A DNA stretch of 64,000 bases from Prosthecochloris marina (GCF_003182595.1 NZ_PDNZ01000002.1:62001-126000); one strand, 5' to 3'; shown: positions 37,368-47,494, numbered from the stretch's first letter. The notes: generated by a model from the letters alone, not told the origin. Made by a program: numbers and translations.

Positions 37368-37865
37368 TTAATGAATTGGTACTTCAAAAACTGTAAGATG
37401 CTCAAAACAGTTATTTACGATTTCCTGCAACACCTGATCGGGCACAAACCTGTATTTGCCGTCAACTTCCTTAAACGACCCGAGACCTTCGAGCAAAAGG
37501 TCCTGCTTTTTTGCCACACTCTCTCTGAAATATCCTGAAAGGATCCGGCAAAAAACCTCTGCATCCGCTTCAGCAAGACCGGTCGCACTCCCCATGATGT
37601 GCCGGATAGTGGAATCGACAACCGGTCTTGTCAGAAAGGTGATTTTTTTCCTGGGAGGCACAGCCCGAACGACATTATGCTGCTTTTCCCTGCTGAACGG
37701 AATATGCACCACCTTGAAGTAACCAAGCCCCTTGACGGAAATCTCTCCTTTTTCAACAAGAACTTCAACCAGCCCGGCAACAACCGCGTCAAGAAGCTCT
37801 ACGGCACGTTGTTTATCCAGAGACAGCTTCTTTTCCAGAAGCGCAATGCAAGCATCATGTTTCAT
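37368..37865 (-). CDS. Double HU-like DNA-binding protein upstream of bchY
   Basis: A 165-residue protein with two HU-like halves. The first (about 1-85) has the HU helices followed by ISVKGLGYFKVVHIPFSREKQ and the β-arm region VVRAVPPRKKITFLTRPVV. The second (about 95-160) repeats helix pair and LLLEGLGSFKEVDGKYRFVPD but lacks the DNA-clamping β-arm. It is related to HU/HU-CCDC81-type domains rather than to standard 90-residue HU. ATG 37865 is taken over the TTG at 37871. The bchY ATG lies 2 nt after the stop, so the two are almost certainly co-translated. A role in pigment gene control is only inference from position. Confidence 0.72.
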   Translation of the reverse strand: MKHDACIALLEKKLSLDKQRAVELLDAVVAGLVEVLVEKGEISVKGLGYFKVVHIPFSREKQHNVVRAVPPRKKITFLTRPVVDSTIRHIMGSATGLAEADAEVFCRILSGYFRESVAKKQDLLLEGLGSFKEVDGKYRFVPDQVLQEIVNNCFEHLTVFEVPIH

Positions 37866-37871
37866 ACCCAA

Positions 37872-38191
37872 GCAGATTGGTTACAATTAATCCTGATGGT
37901 TTACAAGTCAACTCTACCCAACAATATGACAAGCGATCCCCCCGTGAAATCCGAACACCTATTTCACGGGGCGTCATGACTCTCTGCCGGAAACGTATGC
38001 ATGGTGACCGATTGTCGTGAAGCAGTCTTTTTGAGAATACCTCACCTATCTTTTTTCTTTCACCAGGCAAACACTGCACATCTGAAAACCGGTTTTGCGT
38101 TATTCCTGACCGGAATATACTAAAACCATTCAATGGAAATACCTAACTTGTCGAATACAATCCCAGGCAATTTGTCTCGTAAAAAACGCTC
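37872..38191. other. Intergenic region between the double HU-like gene and xseA
   Basis: 320 bp, divergent spacer. The notable content is the strong hairpin at 37926-37977. The remainder (38000-38191) shows no short gene or clear promoter box. Confidence 0.6.
37926..37977. repeat. Strong two-tier hairpin
   Basis: Inner perfect 11-bp stem CCCCGTGAAAT (37940-37950) and ATTTCACGGGG (37961-37971) with a 10-nt loop. The outer arms ATGAC (37926-37930) and GTCAT (37973-37977) pair across an asymmetric bulge. No T-run follows on either strand. It could be a dispersed palindromic repeat, a binding site or a transcript-stabilising hairpin. Confidence 0.65.
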
Positions 38192-39442
38192 ATGCCAGAA
38201 CAGATACTTACCGTCACCGAACTCACCGGCGGAATCAAATCCATCCTTGAAAATAAATTTCAAACCGTCAGTGTAAGGGGAGAAATCTCCAACTTCAAAC
38301 TTCCAAGTTCGGGACACGTCTATATGACGCTCAAGGACGAGGGTGCGCAGATTCCGGCTGTCATCTGGAAAAACATTCGCATGCGTCTGTCCGCTGATCT
38401 AAAAGACGGTCTGGAAATCATCGCTCACGGACGTCTCGAGGTCTACCCCCCATCCGGACGATATCAACTCATATGCACGTCGGTTGTTCTCGCGGGTGAG
38501 GGAACGTTGCAACTTGCTTATGCCATGCTTTTGGAAAAGCTTGCAAGCAAAGGTTATTTCAACCAGGAACATAAGAAACGGTTACCCGGTGTTCCGGAAA
38601 AAATCGGCCTGATCACCTCAGCAACAGGAGCGGTCATAGAAGACATGAGCAACGTCTTCAAGCGTCGCTTTCCAGCTGCAAGACTTCTGCTTTATCCCGT
38701 CAAGGTACAGGGAGAAGAAGCTGCAAAAAACGTCATCGGGGCATTGCAATATTTCAACGAACTCTCCGATCCCGCCCTGAAACCCGATGTCATTATCGTA
38801 GCCAGGGGAGGGGGATCTCTTGAAGATCTTCAGGCATTCAACGATGAAGCCGTCGCTCTGGCGATATTCGGTTCGAAAATTCCGGTTATCAGCGCCATCG
38901 GTCATGAAACAGATGTCACGATCGCCGATATGGTTGCCGATGTGCGGGCCGGAACACCTTCGATCGCTGCAGAAATTGCAGCCCCCGATATGCAAGAACT
39001 GCTCAAACACTGCGACACCCAGCTTAACCGGCAATGTGCAGCGCTACATACTAAAGTTGAAGGAATCGAACGGCAAGTCGACTCCCTTCTTGGAAGTTAC
39101 GCTTTTAACCGCCCGCAGATCAAACTTGAACAACTGAGCGAGCGGATAGGCCATCTTGTCAAGAGGATGTCACAGTCTGCCGGAAATGCAATCAGGCACG
39201 CGGAACGTGGCTTCTCTTCCGTTACGGAGAGACTTTCGCTGCTTGATTATCGAAAAACCCTCGAAAGAGGCTTCACCCTGGTCAAGCAGAACAACTCTTA
39301 TATCACATCTCGTAAGTGCATACAAACAAACGACAAAGCATCGGTGATCTTCCACGATGGTGAAATAGGAATTGAAATCATACCGGACGATTCTGCTCCC
39401 GGAACATCCTCCGCGCAAACTCAAGCTCCTCGAACGTGTTGA
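38192..39442 (+). CDS. xseA: Exodeoxyribonuclease VII large subunit
   Basis: A 416-residue nuclease subunit. The N-terminal OB domain (about 5-100) reads [15 protein letters not shown] and [22 protein letters not shown]; the catalytic domain has [37 protein letters not shown] and [30 protein letters not shown] coiled-coil stretch follows, ending near [16 protein letters not shown]. No xseB (small subunit) is adjacent. The last 65 nt overlap the 3' end of the convergent kdsB gene (39378-39442). Confidence 0.97.
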   Translation: MPEQILTVTELTGGIKSILENKFQTVSVRGEISNFKLPSSGHVYMTLKDEGAQIPAVIWKNIRMRLSADLKDGLEIIAHGRLEVYPPSGRYQLICTSVVLAGEGTLQLAYAMLLEKLASKGYFNQEHKKRLPGVPEKIGLITSATGAVIEDMSNVFKRRFPAARLLLYPVKVQGEEAAKNVIGALQYFNELSDPALKPDVIIVARGGGSLEDLQAFNDEAVALAIFGSKIPVISAIGHETDVTIADMVADVRAGTPSIAAEIAAPDMQELLKHCDTQLNRQCAALHTKVEGIERQVDSLLGSYAFNRPQIKLEQLSERIGHLVKRMSQSAGNAIRHAERGFSSVTERLSLLDYRKTLERGFTLVKQNNSYITSRKCIQTNDKASVIFHDGEIGIEIIPDDSAPGTSSAQTQAPRTC

Positions 39443-40121
39443 CCCCGGGTGAGTCTACCGTGGTCTCGACACAACGTATACGGTAACCGTTCTCGAGAAG
39501 TCGTAGCTGCTCGAGAGACTCTTCCTGCTCGAGCATGGAGGGCCCGAGCGCCGAAAAGGCACTTAACACATCTTTTCTGAACGCGTAGATACCGATATGA
39601 CGGTAAAAGATAGTCGATGCGTTTCTCGCCTGCTGAAAAGGAATCTGGCTCCGTGAAAAGTACAAAGCATAACCGTTTTTGTCGACAACCGTTTTAACCA
39701 CATGGCGGTCACTGATCGTGGTGTAATCTGTGGGAAGCACCGGATAAATCAGTGTCACACAATCAGGATTTTCACCTTGAAGGTAAGGCTCCGCAACACG
39801 GTCGATATTTCCAGGATCGATCAACGGCTCGTCACCCTGCAAATTGATGAAAACATCCCCTTCCATCTTTCCTGCCGCTTCGGCAATACGTTCCGAACCA
39901 CAACGAGCACAGCCTGTCATAACCACTTCAGCCCCGAAAGCCCCAAGCACACTGGCGATCTCCGAGCTATCGGTTGCCACGACAACACGATCTGCACAAC
40001 GGGCCTGCAGAGCCCGCTGAAAGGTCCTTACAATAAGAGGTTCACCTTCCAGATCAACGAGCATTTTCCTTTTCAACCTGCTTGAATCAAGCCTTGCAGG
40101 AATAACAATTACTATTTTCAT
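39378..40121 (-). CDS. kdsB: CMP-KDO synthetase (3-deoxy-manno-octulosonate cytidylyltransferase)
   Basis: A 247-residue enzyme activating KDO with CTP for lipopolysaccharide core synthesis. The start [21 protein letters not shown] and blocks [20 protein letters not shown] and HIGIYAFRK are diagnostic. The frame is open to 40187, but ATG 40121 is the family start and avoids reading back into dtd. It is the last gene of the run gatC, yggU-like, dtd, kdsB. The product ends in the region overlapping xseA. Confidence 0.95.
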   Translation of the reverse strand: MKIVIVIPARLDSSRLKRKMLVDLEGEPLIVRTFQRALQARCADRVVVATDSSEIASVLGAFGAEVVMTGCARCGSERIAEAAGKMEGDVFINLQGDEPLIDPGNIDRVAEPYLQGENPDCVTLIYPVLPTDYTTISDRHVVKTVVDKNGYALYFSRSQIPFQQARNASTIFYRHIGIYAFRKDVLSAFSALGPSMLEQEESLEQLRLLENGYRIRCVETTVDSPGVNTFEELEFARRMFREQNRPV

Positions 40122-40183
40122 AAGCGAAAGGGCTTGTTTGCACAGCAACTCGTCCTCATCTTTCACAACTTCCGTGCCACTCT

Positions 40184-40636
40184 TCACTGCGTTGAAGGAG
40201 TATCGACAACAAGAGTTACCGGGCCGTCATTTATCAGCCCTATCTGCATTTCAGCTCCGAAACAACCGGTCTCGATAGGTAATGAACATGTTGAACGTAT
40301 GGTTTCAAGGAACCGGTTATAGATATCATGCGCTTTATCGAACGGCGCTGAAGATGAGAAACCGGGTCTGTTGCCCCGGCTCGTGTCGGCATACAGGGTA
40401 AACTGTGAAACAAAAAGAAGATCTTTTCGGGTATCCGAAACAGAACGATTCATTTTTCCTTCATTGTCTTCGAAAATCCTGAGGTTGAGAACCTTATGGA
40501 TCATCCAGGCGATCTCTTTATCCTCATCTCCGGGAGCAATACCGAGGAGAACCAAAAGACCCGGTCCTATCCGGGAATGGAGGCTGCCGTCGATCATAAC
40601 CGAAGCCTCGCTCACTCTCTGGATTACTGCTCTCAT
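40184..40636 (-). CDS. dtd: D-aminoacyl-tRNA deacylase
   Basis: A 150-residue DTD that removes D-amino acids from mischarged tRNA. The active-site blocks are [10 protein letters not shown] and the cross-subunit [26 protein letters not shown] is the usual start. It lies 25 nt downstream of the YggU-like gene and 62 nt upstream of the kdsB start. Confidence 0.97.
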   Translation of the reverse strand: MRAVIQRVSEASVMIDGSLHSRIGPGLLVLLGIAPGDEDKEIAWMIHKVLNLRIFEDNEGKMNRSVSDTRKDLLFVSQFTLYADTSRGNRPGFSSSAPFDKAHDIYNRFLETIRSTCSLPIETGCFGAEMQIGLINDGPVTLVVDTPSTQ

Positions 40637-40661
40637 CTACCTGTTGCATTCATGAAAAAAC

Positions 40662-40955
40662 TCAAAGATAGGGTGCGACTTTTTCTTTGAACCTGGCTAA
40701 CGACACTCCATCAACCTTCACCCGCTTCTTTTTTCCTCTCAACCCGGAAATAATCTGCACATCGGTTCGTGGCACCCCAAGCGTTCGGGCGAGCAGCCTG
40801 CAACACTCCAGGTTAGCCGCCCCGTCTACAGGCGGAGCTTTCAGGTTCACCTTCACACTGCCGTCATACTCCCCCGATACCATGCTTTTCGAGGAACGGG
40901 GTTGAACCTTGACAGAAAAAATAACGGCCCCTTCCGTTTCCTGTACCTGAAGCAT
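40662..40955 (-). CDS. YggU-family (DUF167) protein
   Basis: A 97-residue protein of the DUF167/YggU family. Key stretches: VKVQPRSSKSMVSGEYDG, VNLKAPPVDGAANLECCRLLARTLGV and IISGLRGKKKRVKVDG. No function is established for this family. ATG 40955 follows the gatC stop by 11 nt. Confidence 0.93.
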   Translation of the reverse strand: MLQVQETEGAVIFSVKVQPRSSKSMVSGEYDGSVKVNLKAPPVDGAANLECCRLLARTLGVPRTDVQIISGLRGKKKRVKVDGVSLARFKEKVAPYL

Positions 40956-40966
40956 AGAGAAACGTG

Positions 40967-41254
40967 TTATCCGATAACTTTCGGTACCCTGAAAAAGCGG
41001 TCAAGCTTGTCAGGAGCATTCTTAAGCGCAACATCATTGGACATCGATTCACGGCAGTGATCCTCGCGAAGCACATTAACCTGATCGTGAATACTGCTCA
41101 ATGGCTCAATACCTTGTGTATCAACCTCGTTGAGCTTTTCGACATAGTGAAGAATCGCGTTCAGTTCACTGGTCATTTTCTTTTTTTCAGCGTCAGTGAA
41201 ACTGAGCCTGGCCAACTCGGCGATATAGGCAACATCTTTTTCAGTTACAGACAT
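40967..41254 (-). CDS. gatC: Asp-tRNA(Asn)/Glu-tRNA(Gln) amidotransferase subunit C
   Basis: A 95-residue GatC, the stabilising clamp of the GatCAB transamidosome that makes Gln-tRNA(Gln) or Asn-tRNA(Asn). Typical pattern: ITEKDVAYIAELARLSFTDAE-like start (here MSVTEKDVAYIAELARLSF), ILHYVEKLNEVDTQGIEPLSS and the Pro-rich end RFFRVPKVIG. gatA and gatB are elsewhere. It heads a four-gene minus-strand run. Confidence 0.95.
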   Translation of the reverse strand: MSVTEKDVAYIAELARLSFTDAEKKKMTSELNAILHYVEKLNEVDTQGIEPLSSIHDQVNVLREDHCRESMSNDVALKNAPDKLDRFFRVPKVIG

Positions 41255-41374
41255 GGATCAAACAGGTTAATCATTATTCGTAAATGTCCATGGTTCGGAC
41301 CTCACCACAGCAAAGTGCTCAAAATAATAAAAAATGCCCTTGTTACTCATGGAAAAGCACGGTTCTCGTAAGAA

Positions 41375-42709
41375 CTATAATCGACACATACCGATTTTGT
41401 TCTCGACAAGTTGTGATATTTTAGGCCGATTTTCGATCGGCACATAATCACGCTTATCTTCGCCCAAATACATCTGTCTGGGACGGGCTATTTTCTGTTC
41501 ATCGTCATTCATATGCTCCGTCCACTGTGCAAGCCATCCGGGCGTTCTGCCGATAGCGAACAAGACAGGAAACATATCCAGCGGAAATCCCATCGCCTGG
41601 TAAATCAAACCGGAATAGAAATCAACGTTCGGATACAGTTTCCGATCGATAAAATACTCATCTTCAAGGGCAATTCTTTCAAGTTCCAGAGCAATATCCA
41701 ATAACGTGTTCCGACCGGTAACCTCGAACACCTCGAAAGCGATCTTCTTGATAATCTTTGCTCTTGGATCATAGTTTTTGTACACCCTGTGACCAAAACC
41801 CATAAGCCGTCCTTCTCCTGCCTTTACCGATTTAATGAACTCGGGAACCTTGTCAAGAGAACCAATTCTTTCCAGCATCCGGATAACCGCCTCGTTCGCT
41901 CCACCATGCAAAGGCCCATAGAGAGCCGCACACCCTGCTGCGAGTGCGGAATATGGATCAACACGCGAACTGCCGACCGAACGCACTGCGCTGGTCGAAC
42001 AGTTCTGCTCATGGTCGGCATGGAGAATAAAGAGCACGTCGAGCGCCTTTTCCAGGATAGGATCAGGAGAATATTTCAGTTCGGTCATTTTAAACATCAT
42101 GGAAAGGAAGTTTCCGGCATAACTGAGGTCATTGTCCGGAAGAACATAAGGGAACCCCATACTATGGCGAAAACTCATTGCAGCGAGTGTAGGCATTTTT
42201 CCTATCAGGCGACGTACCTGCAGTTTTCTTGATTCCAAATCGAAAATATTCTTCGCACCGGGATAAAAAGTGGACAGTGCACCGACCGTCCCGACAAGAA
42301 TGCCCATTGGGTGACCATCATAGCGGAATCCGTCCATGAATTTTGTCAGATTGGCGTGGACCATCGTATGCATCTGGATATTGTAACGCCATGCTTCGAG
42401 CCTTTCCCTGTCAGGCAACTCTCCTTTTATCAACAGATAGGCTGTTTCCAGAAAAGAGCTTTTTTCGGCAAGCTGCTCGATAGGATACCCTCTGTAACGC
42501 AGAATCCCTTTCTCTCCATCGATAAAGGTCACCATGCTTTTGCAGGAAGCTGTATTCAGATAACCCGGATCATAACCGAGAAGCCCGAAATCGTCATTGG
42601 AAACTTTTATCTGGCGGAGATCCATTGTCCGTATGGTACCACATTCTATAGGAACCTCATAGGTCTGTCCTGTGCGGTTGTCCGTAATGGTCAGGGTATT
42701 TTTCGACAT
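41375..42709 (-). CDS. gltA: Citrate synthase
   Basis: A 444-residue hexameric-type citrate synthase. Active-site His and Asp regions: LHADHEQNCSTS, GPLHGGANEA, MGFGHRVYKNYDPR and PNVDFYSG. An N-terminal NRTGQTYEVPIE domain is present. In green sulfur bacteria carbon fixation runs through the reductive TCA cycle using ATP-citrate lyase; a citrate synthase gene would serve oxidative or mixotrophic flux, which is inference. ATG 42709 is used. A 120-nt gap precedes gatC, so it is probably a separate transcript. Confidence 0.97.
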   Translation of the reverse strand: MSKNTLTITDNRTGQTYEVPIECGTIRTMDLRQIKVSNDDFGLLGYDPGYLNTASCKSMVTFIDGEKGILRYRGYPIEQLAEKSSFLETAYLLIKGELPDRERLEAWRYNIQMHTMVHANLTKFMDGFRYDGHPMGILVGTVGALSTFYPGAKNIFDLESRKLQVRRLIGKMPTLAAMSFRHSMGFPYVLPDNDLSYAGNFLSMMFKMTELKYSPDPILEKALDVLFILHADHEQNCSTSAVRSVGSSRVDPYSALAAGCAALYGPLHGGANEAVIRMLERIGSLDKVPEFIKSVKAGEGRLMGFGHRVYKNYDPRAKIIKKIAFEVFEVTGRNTLLDIALELERIALEDEYFIDRKLYPNVDFYSGLIYQAMGFPLDMFPVLFAIGRTPGWLAQWTEHMNDDEQKIARPRQMYLGEDKRDYVPIENRPKISQLVENKIGMCRL

Positions 42710-42848
42710 GATCGTTTATCTTTTTTTATGTTTTTTACAGCCTCTACAACCATTTCCTACTTTCTAACCTCTCCGAACCCTCTGATCATTCCCGTTTCAA
42801 CGTTGTTCCGGCAACCCGTTCGAGAAACGGTGATCCCCCGGACGGTAA

Positions 42849-44360
42849 TCACCTGTAGCGACCGATCTCTCCCTGCCGTAAACGTTCAAAATAGGTATCG
42901 AGATCCCGCTTGACACCGGGAGCAAGAAGATACAAACCAATAATATTCGGAAAAGACATCGCAAAAATCATGGCATCGGAAAAGTCGATCACAACCTGAA
43001 GGTTCATAGCTGAACCGATGATGATGAATGTGCAAAACAGCAACTTATAACTGACGTCCGAAGACAGGCCTTCCCCAAAGATATAGGTCCACGCCTTGAG
43101 ACCGTAATAGGACCAAGCAATCATCGTTGAAAAGGCAAAAAGCAGTACAGCAACGTTCAGTATGTAAGGGAACCAGAAAATAACCTGCTCGAAAGCTTTC
43201 GATGTCAATGCTATGCCATCCATCCCCTGTTCGGTATACAATCCCGAAATAATGATAACAAGTGCCGTCATGGTACAAATAACCACAGTATCGAGAAACG
43301 GCTCAAGCAGAGCGACAAGCCCTTCGGTTACCGGCTCATCGGTTTTGACCGCTGCATGAGCTATCGGTGAAGATCCTATTCCAGCTTCGTTTGAAAATGC
43401 GGCACGACGGAGTCCCTGTATCAACACACCGACCACTCCGCCATACAGGGCTTCCGGAGCGAACGCTCCCTGCACAATCACTAAAAAGGCCCGGGGAAGT
43501 TCCGTGATATGCGAAAAAATAATAAACAGGGCTGCAGAAATATAGATCGCAACCATGAATGGAACAAGCTTTGTCGTAACTCGGACAATCGAACGTATTC
43601 CACCTATGATAACCATGCCGACAAGAATCGCCATGATCAACCCGAAAATCCATCCCTGCTGATAGAAAACACTCTGCTCCCCACCGGTCACTAACACTGT
43701 TTGGCGAAAGGCTTGGTTGGCCTGGAACATATTTCCCAGACCGAACGATCCCCCGATACACATGACGGCGAAAAAAAATGCAAGAATTTTCCCCAAACCT
43801 GCAAACCCTTTTTCAGCAAACCCTCGGCTGAGATAATACATCGGGCCCCCTGAAACCGAACCGTCTTCGTTGATTTTCCTGTACTTGACTCCCAGAGTGC
43901 ATTCGACAAACTTCGATGACATGCCGAACAAGCCGCCGAGAATCATCCAGAAAGTCGCACCGGGCCCCCCTAAGGTAATGGCCACGGCAACTCCGGCTAT
44001 ATTCCCAAGCCCTACGGTTGCAGACAGAGCCGCAGTCAAAGCCTGAAAATGAGAGACCTCTCCTTTCTGCGAATCAGGAGCATCGTAAACGCCACGCACC
44101 AGTTCGATAGCGTGCTTGAATCCCCTTACATTGACAAAACCCATGTAGACGGTAAATCCAACGGCAGCGACGATCAACCAGAGCAGGATAAAAGGGAAAC
44201 TGATACCCCCGATCGATATGGGGAAAAATATAATTTTGAACATAAAAGCCGTAAGGGGAACCATGGCGTCATTGATATGTTCATCGATCCCGCGCGCAAA
44301 AAGTCGAAAGGGAAAGAGTAACTGTATCAAGAAAGCGGTGATAACGAAATGCTGCTTCAT
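42849..44360 (-). CDS. Alanine/glycine:cation symporter (AGCS) family protein
   Basis: A 503-residue sodium- or proton-coupled amino-acid transporter with about eleven hydrophobic segments. AGCS landmarks: [66 protein letters not shown], and the later block [47 protein letters not shown]. The frame is open to 44528, but the first ~56 residues are not family-like and ATG 44360 gives a signal-like hydrophobic start ([18 protein letters not shown]). Substrate (Ala, Gly or other) is not readable from the sequence. Confidence 0.92.
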   Translation of the reverse strand: MKQHFVITAFLIQLLFPFRLFARGIDEHINDAMVPLTAFMFKIIFFPISIGGISFPFILLWLIVAAVGFTVYMGFVNVRGFKHAIELVRGVYDAPDSQKGEVSHFQALTAALSATVGLGNIAGVAVAITLGGPGATFWMILGGLFGMSSKFVECTLGVKYRKINEDGSVSGGPMYYLSRGFAEKGFAGLGKILAFFFAVMCIGGSFGLGNMFQANQAFRQTVLVTGGEQSVFYQQGWIFGLIMAILVGMVIIGGIRSIVRVTTKLVPFMVAIYISAALFIIFSHITELPRAFLVIVQGAFAPEALYGGVVGVLIQGLRRAAFSNEAGIGSSPIAHAAVKTDEPVTEGLVALLEPFLDTVVICTMTALVIIISGLYTEQGMDGIALTSKAFEQVIFWFPYILNVAVLLFAFSTMIAWSYYGLKAWTYIFGEGLSSDVSYKLLFCTFIIIGSAMNLQVVIDFSDAMIFAMSFPNIIGLYLLAPGVKRDLDTYFERLRQGEIGRYR

Positions 44361-44675
44361 AGGTTTGAGCTGGTCTACATGCCGAAAAGACCGGTTCCAG
44401 AGCCGCAATAGGCAATGGACCGCAGGAAAAAAGGGTGAAAGACCACAACCGGTTTGAGCAGGTGCCGATTCACCCCGAAAATAACGTGTAACCGATGAAA
44501 GACAAGAATGAACTTGCCGATATATCAACAGTGAGCCAGGTTATCCAATGGATATCTTACTTGTTACTGCAGGATAGGTTGCGACGTTCTGTTCAGGAAT
44601 AAATATAAGAAGAATTAAAATGAAAAAACTTTTTGGAAGGAGACATAAATATTTCTACATTAACAACTCTTTCAA

Positions 44676-44750
44676 GGAGCTGTAGCTCAGTTTGGTTAGA
44701 GCGCCTGCCTGTCACGCAGGAGGCCGCGGGTTCGAGTCCCGTCAGCTCCG
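44676..44750 (+). tRNA. tRNA-Asp (anticodon GTC)
   Basis: Acceptor stem GGAGCTG (44676-44682) pairs with CAGCTCC (44743-44749), discriminator G at 44750 as expected for tRNA-Asp. The D arm (AGCTCAGTTTGGTTAGAGC), anticodon stem CTGCC/GGCAG type with loop containing GTC, and T arm GCGGGTTCGAGTCCCGT are all standard. CCA is not encoded. A TATAAG (44604-44609) lies upstream. Confidence 0.97.
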
Positions 44751-44829
44751 CAACTTTTCTCTACCTGCCGCGCCAAAGTCTTCGAATACTTTGATTCTGA
44801 ACGTATGATTGACGCCAGGCTCTCACTAC

Positions 44830-46641
44830 CTATCTTTCGGCATCCTGAGATAAAATCAACGCACTATAGGCGCCGATTCCAATTGCTCCGTGAAAACGCA
44901 GTCCATCTTTCATTCCAGGATACGCTTCGGTATCGTAGCCTGGATGGCTTGAATAATCACTGCTGTAACCCGACCAGTCACTGTTGAAACGGACACGCCA
45001 TTTTCCGCTCCGAGGAAACCCTATTGTATAGACCGGGTAGCTCCGGTTCGACATGTTGACAACAACAACCACATCGTCCCCTGCTCCGCCATTTTCCCAA
45101 CGATGATATGCAAGCAGCTTGTCCTGATTATTGATGTGAAAAACATTGACGTGCCGGCCCTTCAGGCCTGCAGTATGATTATGCCAGTTACGCCTGAGCC
45201 GCACCAGATCACGGTAAAGGGCATGAATACCGCCAAACCGCTGCAGCTTCGACCAGTCAACCGGATCGGTATCACGAAACCATTCGTCTTCGAGCAGTTC
45301 CTGTCCCTGAAATAACATCGGGATACCGGAAGCGGTAAACACAAGAACCGCTCCAAGCGTAGACCTTTTTCTTGAAAACCAACTCGCCGCGTTTCCCGGC
45401 CAGACCGCTTCGGGAACCCGGGCCTGACCGTTTGCCACTTCGTCGTGAGATTCGGTATAAATAACCCGCTGAAAAGCATCACCATTGTATGAACCGGTAA
45501 TTGCCCTTCCCAGCTCGAGCATGTCGCGCTCACGGTCATCATGAGCAATGACCGCATCACGAACAGGATGGGTAAAACCTGCCGCCCATTGAGTGTCAAA
45601 ACCGGCACCACCCTCGTGTACCTGCTTCGTGATCCATTCGTTCTCCTGCAAATCTTCGGCAATATTGATGACCCCGACACATTCTTTGCGTACCGCACTG
45701 TTTACCCACTGCATAAGACTCCATCCCTCATGAATGTCGCCTCCTGAACCATTGTATTGCGTTCGGATATTGATCGTTGAATCCCAGCGCAAACCGTCGG
45801 CATGAAACTCCTTGAGCCACATCAGAGCATTGTCACGGATAAAGCTTCTGACTTCACTACGGCCATAATCCGGCCTGGTATGACCCCACGGAGTTTTAGC
45901 CCTCCAGTCATTGTAAAAATAGATGCCCCCTTTTCCATTTTCAGACCATCCGTCAAAACGCCAGAGGTCGAGATCCGATGGTCCAAAGTGGTTGTAAACC
46001 ACATCGATAATCACCGCAATACCGTAACTATGAGCGGTTTTTATAAATGTTTTGAGGGAAAACGGTCCTCCATATGCACTTTCTACCGCAAAAAGATGGC
46101 CGGGATTGTACCCCCAGGAATAATCGGCGGCAAATTCCGTAAGCGGCATAATCTCGATCGCGTTTATCCCGAGATCGTGAAGGTACGGTAAACGGTCGAT
46201 CGCACGGGAAAGGTCTCCCGGCCTTCCGCCGTGCTCGTCATTGAATGTTCCGACATGCATCTCATAGAGAACAAGCTCATTCCATGACGGCATGCGAAAC
46301 TCCCCATCATCACCCCAGTCAAATTCATCGGCGACAATCACGGAATCTCCGACAGAATGAGTGACCTCACGGGCATACGGATCGTTTCTCCAATATTCAT
46401 TACCGGTCTCTGCATTGATTATCACATACTGATACCGGTCTCCCTTCCTTGCCTGCGGCAGATCACACGACCAGTACCCGTTACCTTCACGCGCCAGAAA
46501 ATCAGTGTCAGGAGACCAGTTGTTGAAATTTCCCGCAACGGCAACCGACGAGGCGAACGGTGCCCACACCCTGAACGTCGTTTCCAGCGGATGAACTACT
46601 GCACCCATTCCCGGATGATGAGACGGTTTTTTGCTGCTCAT
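44830..46641 (-). CDS. GH13 alpha-glucan enzyme with CBM48 (branching-enzyme-like)
   Basis: A 603-residue glycoside hydrolase family 13 protein. The N-terminal CBM48 (about 15-110) includes TTFRVWAPFASSVAVAGNFNNWSPDTDF. The (β/α)8 core shows ELVLYEMHVGTFNDEHGG, IDVVYNHFGPS, the nucleophile region DGLRWDST, the acid region INIAEDL and the third carboxylate in TESHDEV. A C-terminal β-sandwich follows. Overall it resembles 1,4-alpha-glucan branching enzymes, though it is shorter than standard GlgB and specificity could be branching, debranching or trehalose-forming. It ends 80 nt after the tRNA on the opposite strand. Glycogen metabolism is the likely setting. Confidence 0.85.
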   Translation of the reverse strand: MSSKKPSHHPGMGAVVHPLETTFRVWAPFASSVAVAGNFNNWSPDTDFLAREGNGYWSCDLPQARKGDRYQYVIINAETGNEYWRNDPYAREVTHSVGDSVIVADEFDWGDDGEFRMPSWNELVLYEMHVGTFNDEHGGRPGDLSRAIDRLPYLHDLGINAIEIMPLTEFAADYSWGYNPGHLFAVESAYGGPFSLKTFIKTAHSYGIAVIIDVVYNHFGPSDLDLWRFDGWSENGKGGIYFYNDWRAKTPWGHTRPDYGRSEVRSFIRDNALMWLKEFHADGLRWDSTINIRTQYNGSGGDIHEGWSLMQWVNSAVRKECVGVINIAEDLQENEWITKQVHEGGAGFDTQWAAGFTHPVRDAVIAHDDRERDMLELGRAITGSYNGDAFQRVIYTESHDEVANGQARVPEAVWPGNAASWFSRKRSTLGAVLVFTASGIPMLFQGQELLEDEWFRDTDPVDWSKLQRFGGIHALYRDLVRLRRNWHNHTAGLKGRHVNVFHINNQDKLLAYHRWENGGAGDDVVVVVNMSNRSYPVYTIGFPRSGKWRVRFNSDWSGYSSDYSSHPGYDTEAYPGMKDGLRFHGAIGIGAYSALILSQDAER

Positions 46642-46681
46642 GCTATGTATTTTTGACTTGCAAGGGCTTCTTACACCCTTG

Positions 46682-47425
46682 TCACTCCTTTTTCCGTTTA
46701 TCTTTCAGGTAAATGGATTTTGAATGGCCGTCGGCACCGGGCCGCTCATCGAGATCGAACAGTTTGGTTGTTTTTACCAGTTCACCAAGCTTACCATATC
46801 CGTAATTCCTTGGATCGAATTCAGGCGATTGCTTGGCAATGGTACTTCCCACGGTTGCAAGGTGCGCCCATCCCCCCTCATCCGATGCTGAATCAACAGC
46901 GTTTCTCAGAAGACGAACGAGCCGGGTATCTTTTTTAAGTTCTGCTGTCGATTTCCGGGTAATGGCATCGCTCTCATTTGTTTTGGCTCGAAGCACTTCG
47001 GTATAAATGAATTTGTCACAGGCGGAGACAAATGCCGACGGCGTCTTTTTCTCCCCGAACCCATAAACAAAAAGACCTGACTCACGGATCCTGCAGGCGA
47101 GTTTGGTGAAATCGCTGTCACTCGACACAATGCAGAAACCATCGAAGTTACCGGTATACAAAAGGTCCATAGCATCGATGATCATGGCACTGTCGGTTGC
47201 ATTTTTCCCTCTGGTATAGCCAAACTGCTGAATCGGCTGAATGGAATGTTCGAGGAGCACCTCCTTCCATCCCCTGAGAGCTTGCGAGGTCCAGTCACCG
47301 TAAATCCTTTTGGCACTGGCAACACCATATTTGGCAATCTCGGCAAGCAATCCGTCGATAATCGAGGCCTGTGTGTTGTCCGCATCAATAAGAACCACAA
47401 GTCTTTGGGTTTTCTCAGAGGCCAT
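46682..47425 (-). CDS. NYN-domain nuclease-like protein with C-terminal OST-HTH/LOTUS domain
   Basis: A 247-residue LabA/DUF88-type protein. The NYN (PIN-like) domain spans about residues 8-150 with the metal-binding Asp candidates Asp14 (LIDADN), Asp78 (NATDSAMIIDAMD) and Asp103/Asp105 (SSDSDF). The C-terminal OST-HTH/LOTUS domain (about 165-240) includes GGWAHLATVGSTIAKQSPEFDPRNYGYGKLGELVKTTKLFDL. Such proteins are RNA-processing candidates; target unknown. ATG 47425 has no obvious ribosome site. Confidence 0.9.
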   Translation of the reverse strand: MASEKTQRLVVLIDADNTQASIIDGLLAEIAKYGVASAKRIYGDWTSQALRGWKEVLLEHSIQPIQQFGYTRGKNATDSAMIIDAMDLLYTGNFDGFCIVSSDSDFTKLACRIRESGLFVYGFGEKKTPSAFVSACDKFIYTEVLRAKTNESDAITRKSTAELKKDTRLVRLLRNAVDSASDEGGWAHLATVGSTIAKQSPEFDPRNYGYGKLGELVKTTKLFDLDERPGADGHSKSIYLKDKRKKE

Positions 47426-47494
47426 ACTGTATCATGATCTTGTGTTGGGTACCTCTATATATTGTCATGAGCGACTCGAGTGCAGGACGAACGG

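Noticed and set aside
44620..44685. 21-codon frame beginning ATG AAA AAA and ending in the tRNA-Asp
   Set aside because: The stop lies inside the mature tRNA, and the upstream region is better explained as tRNA promoter and leader.
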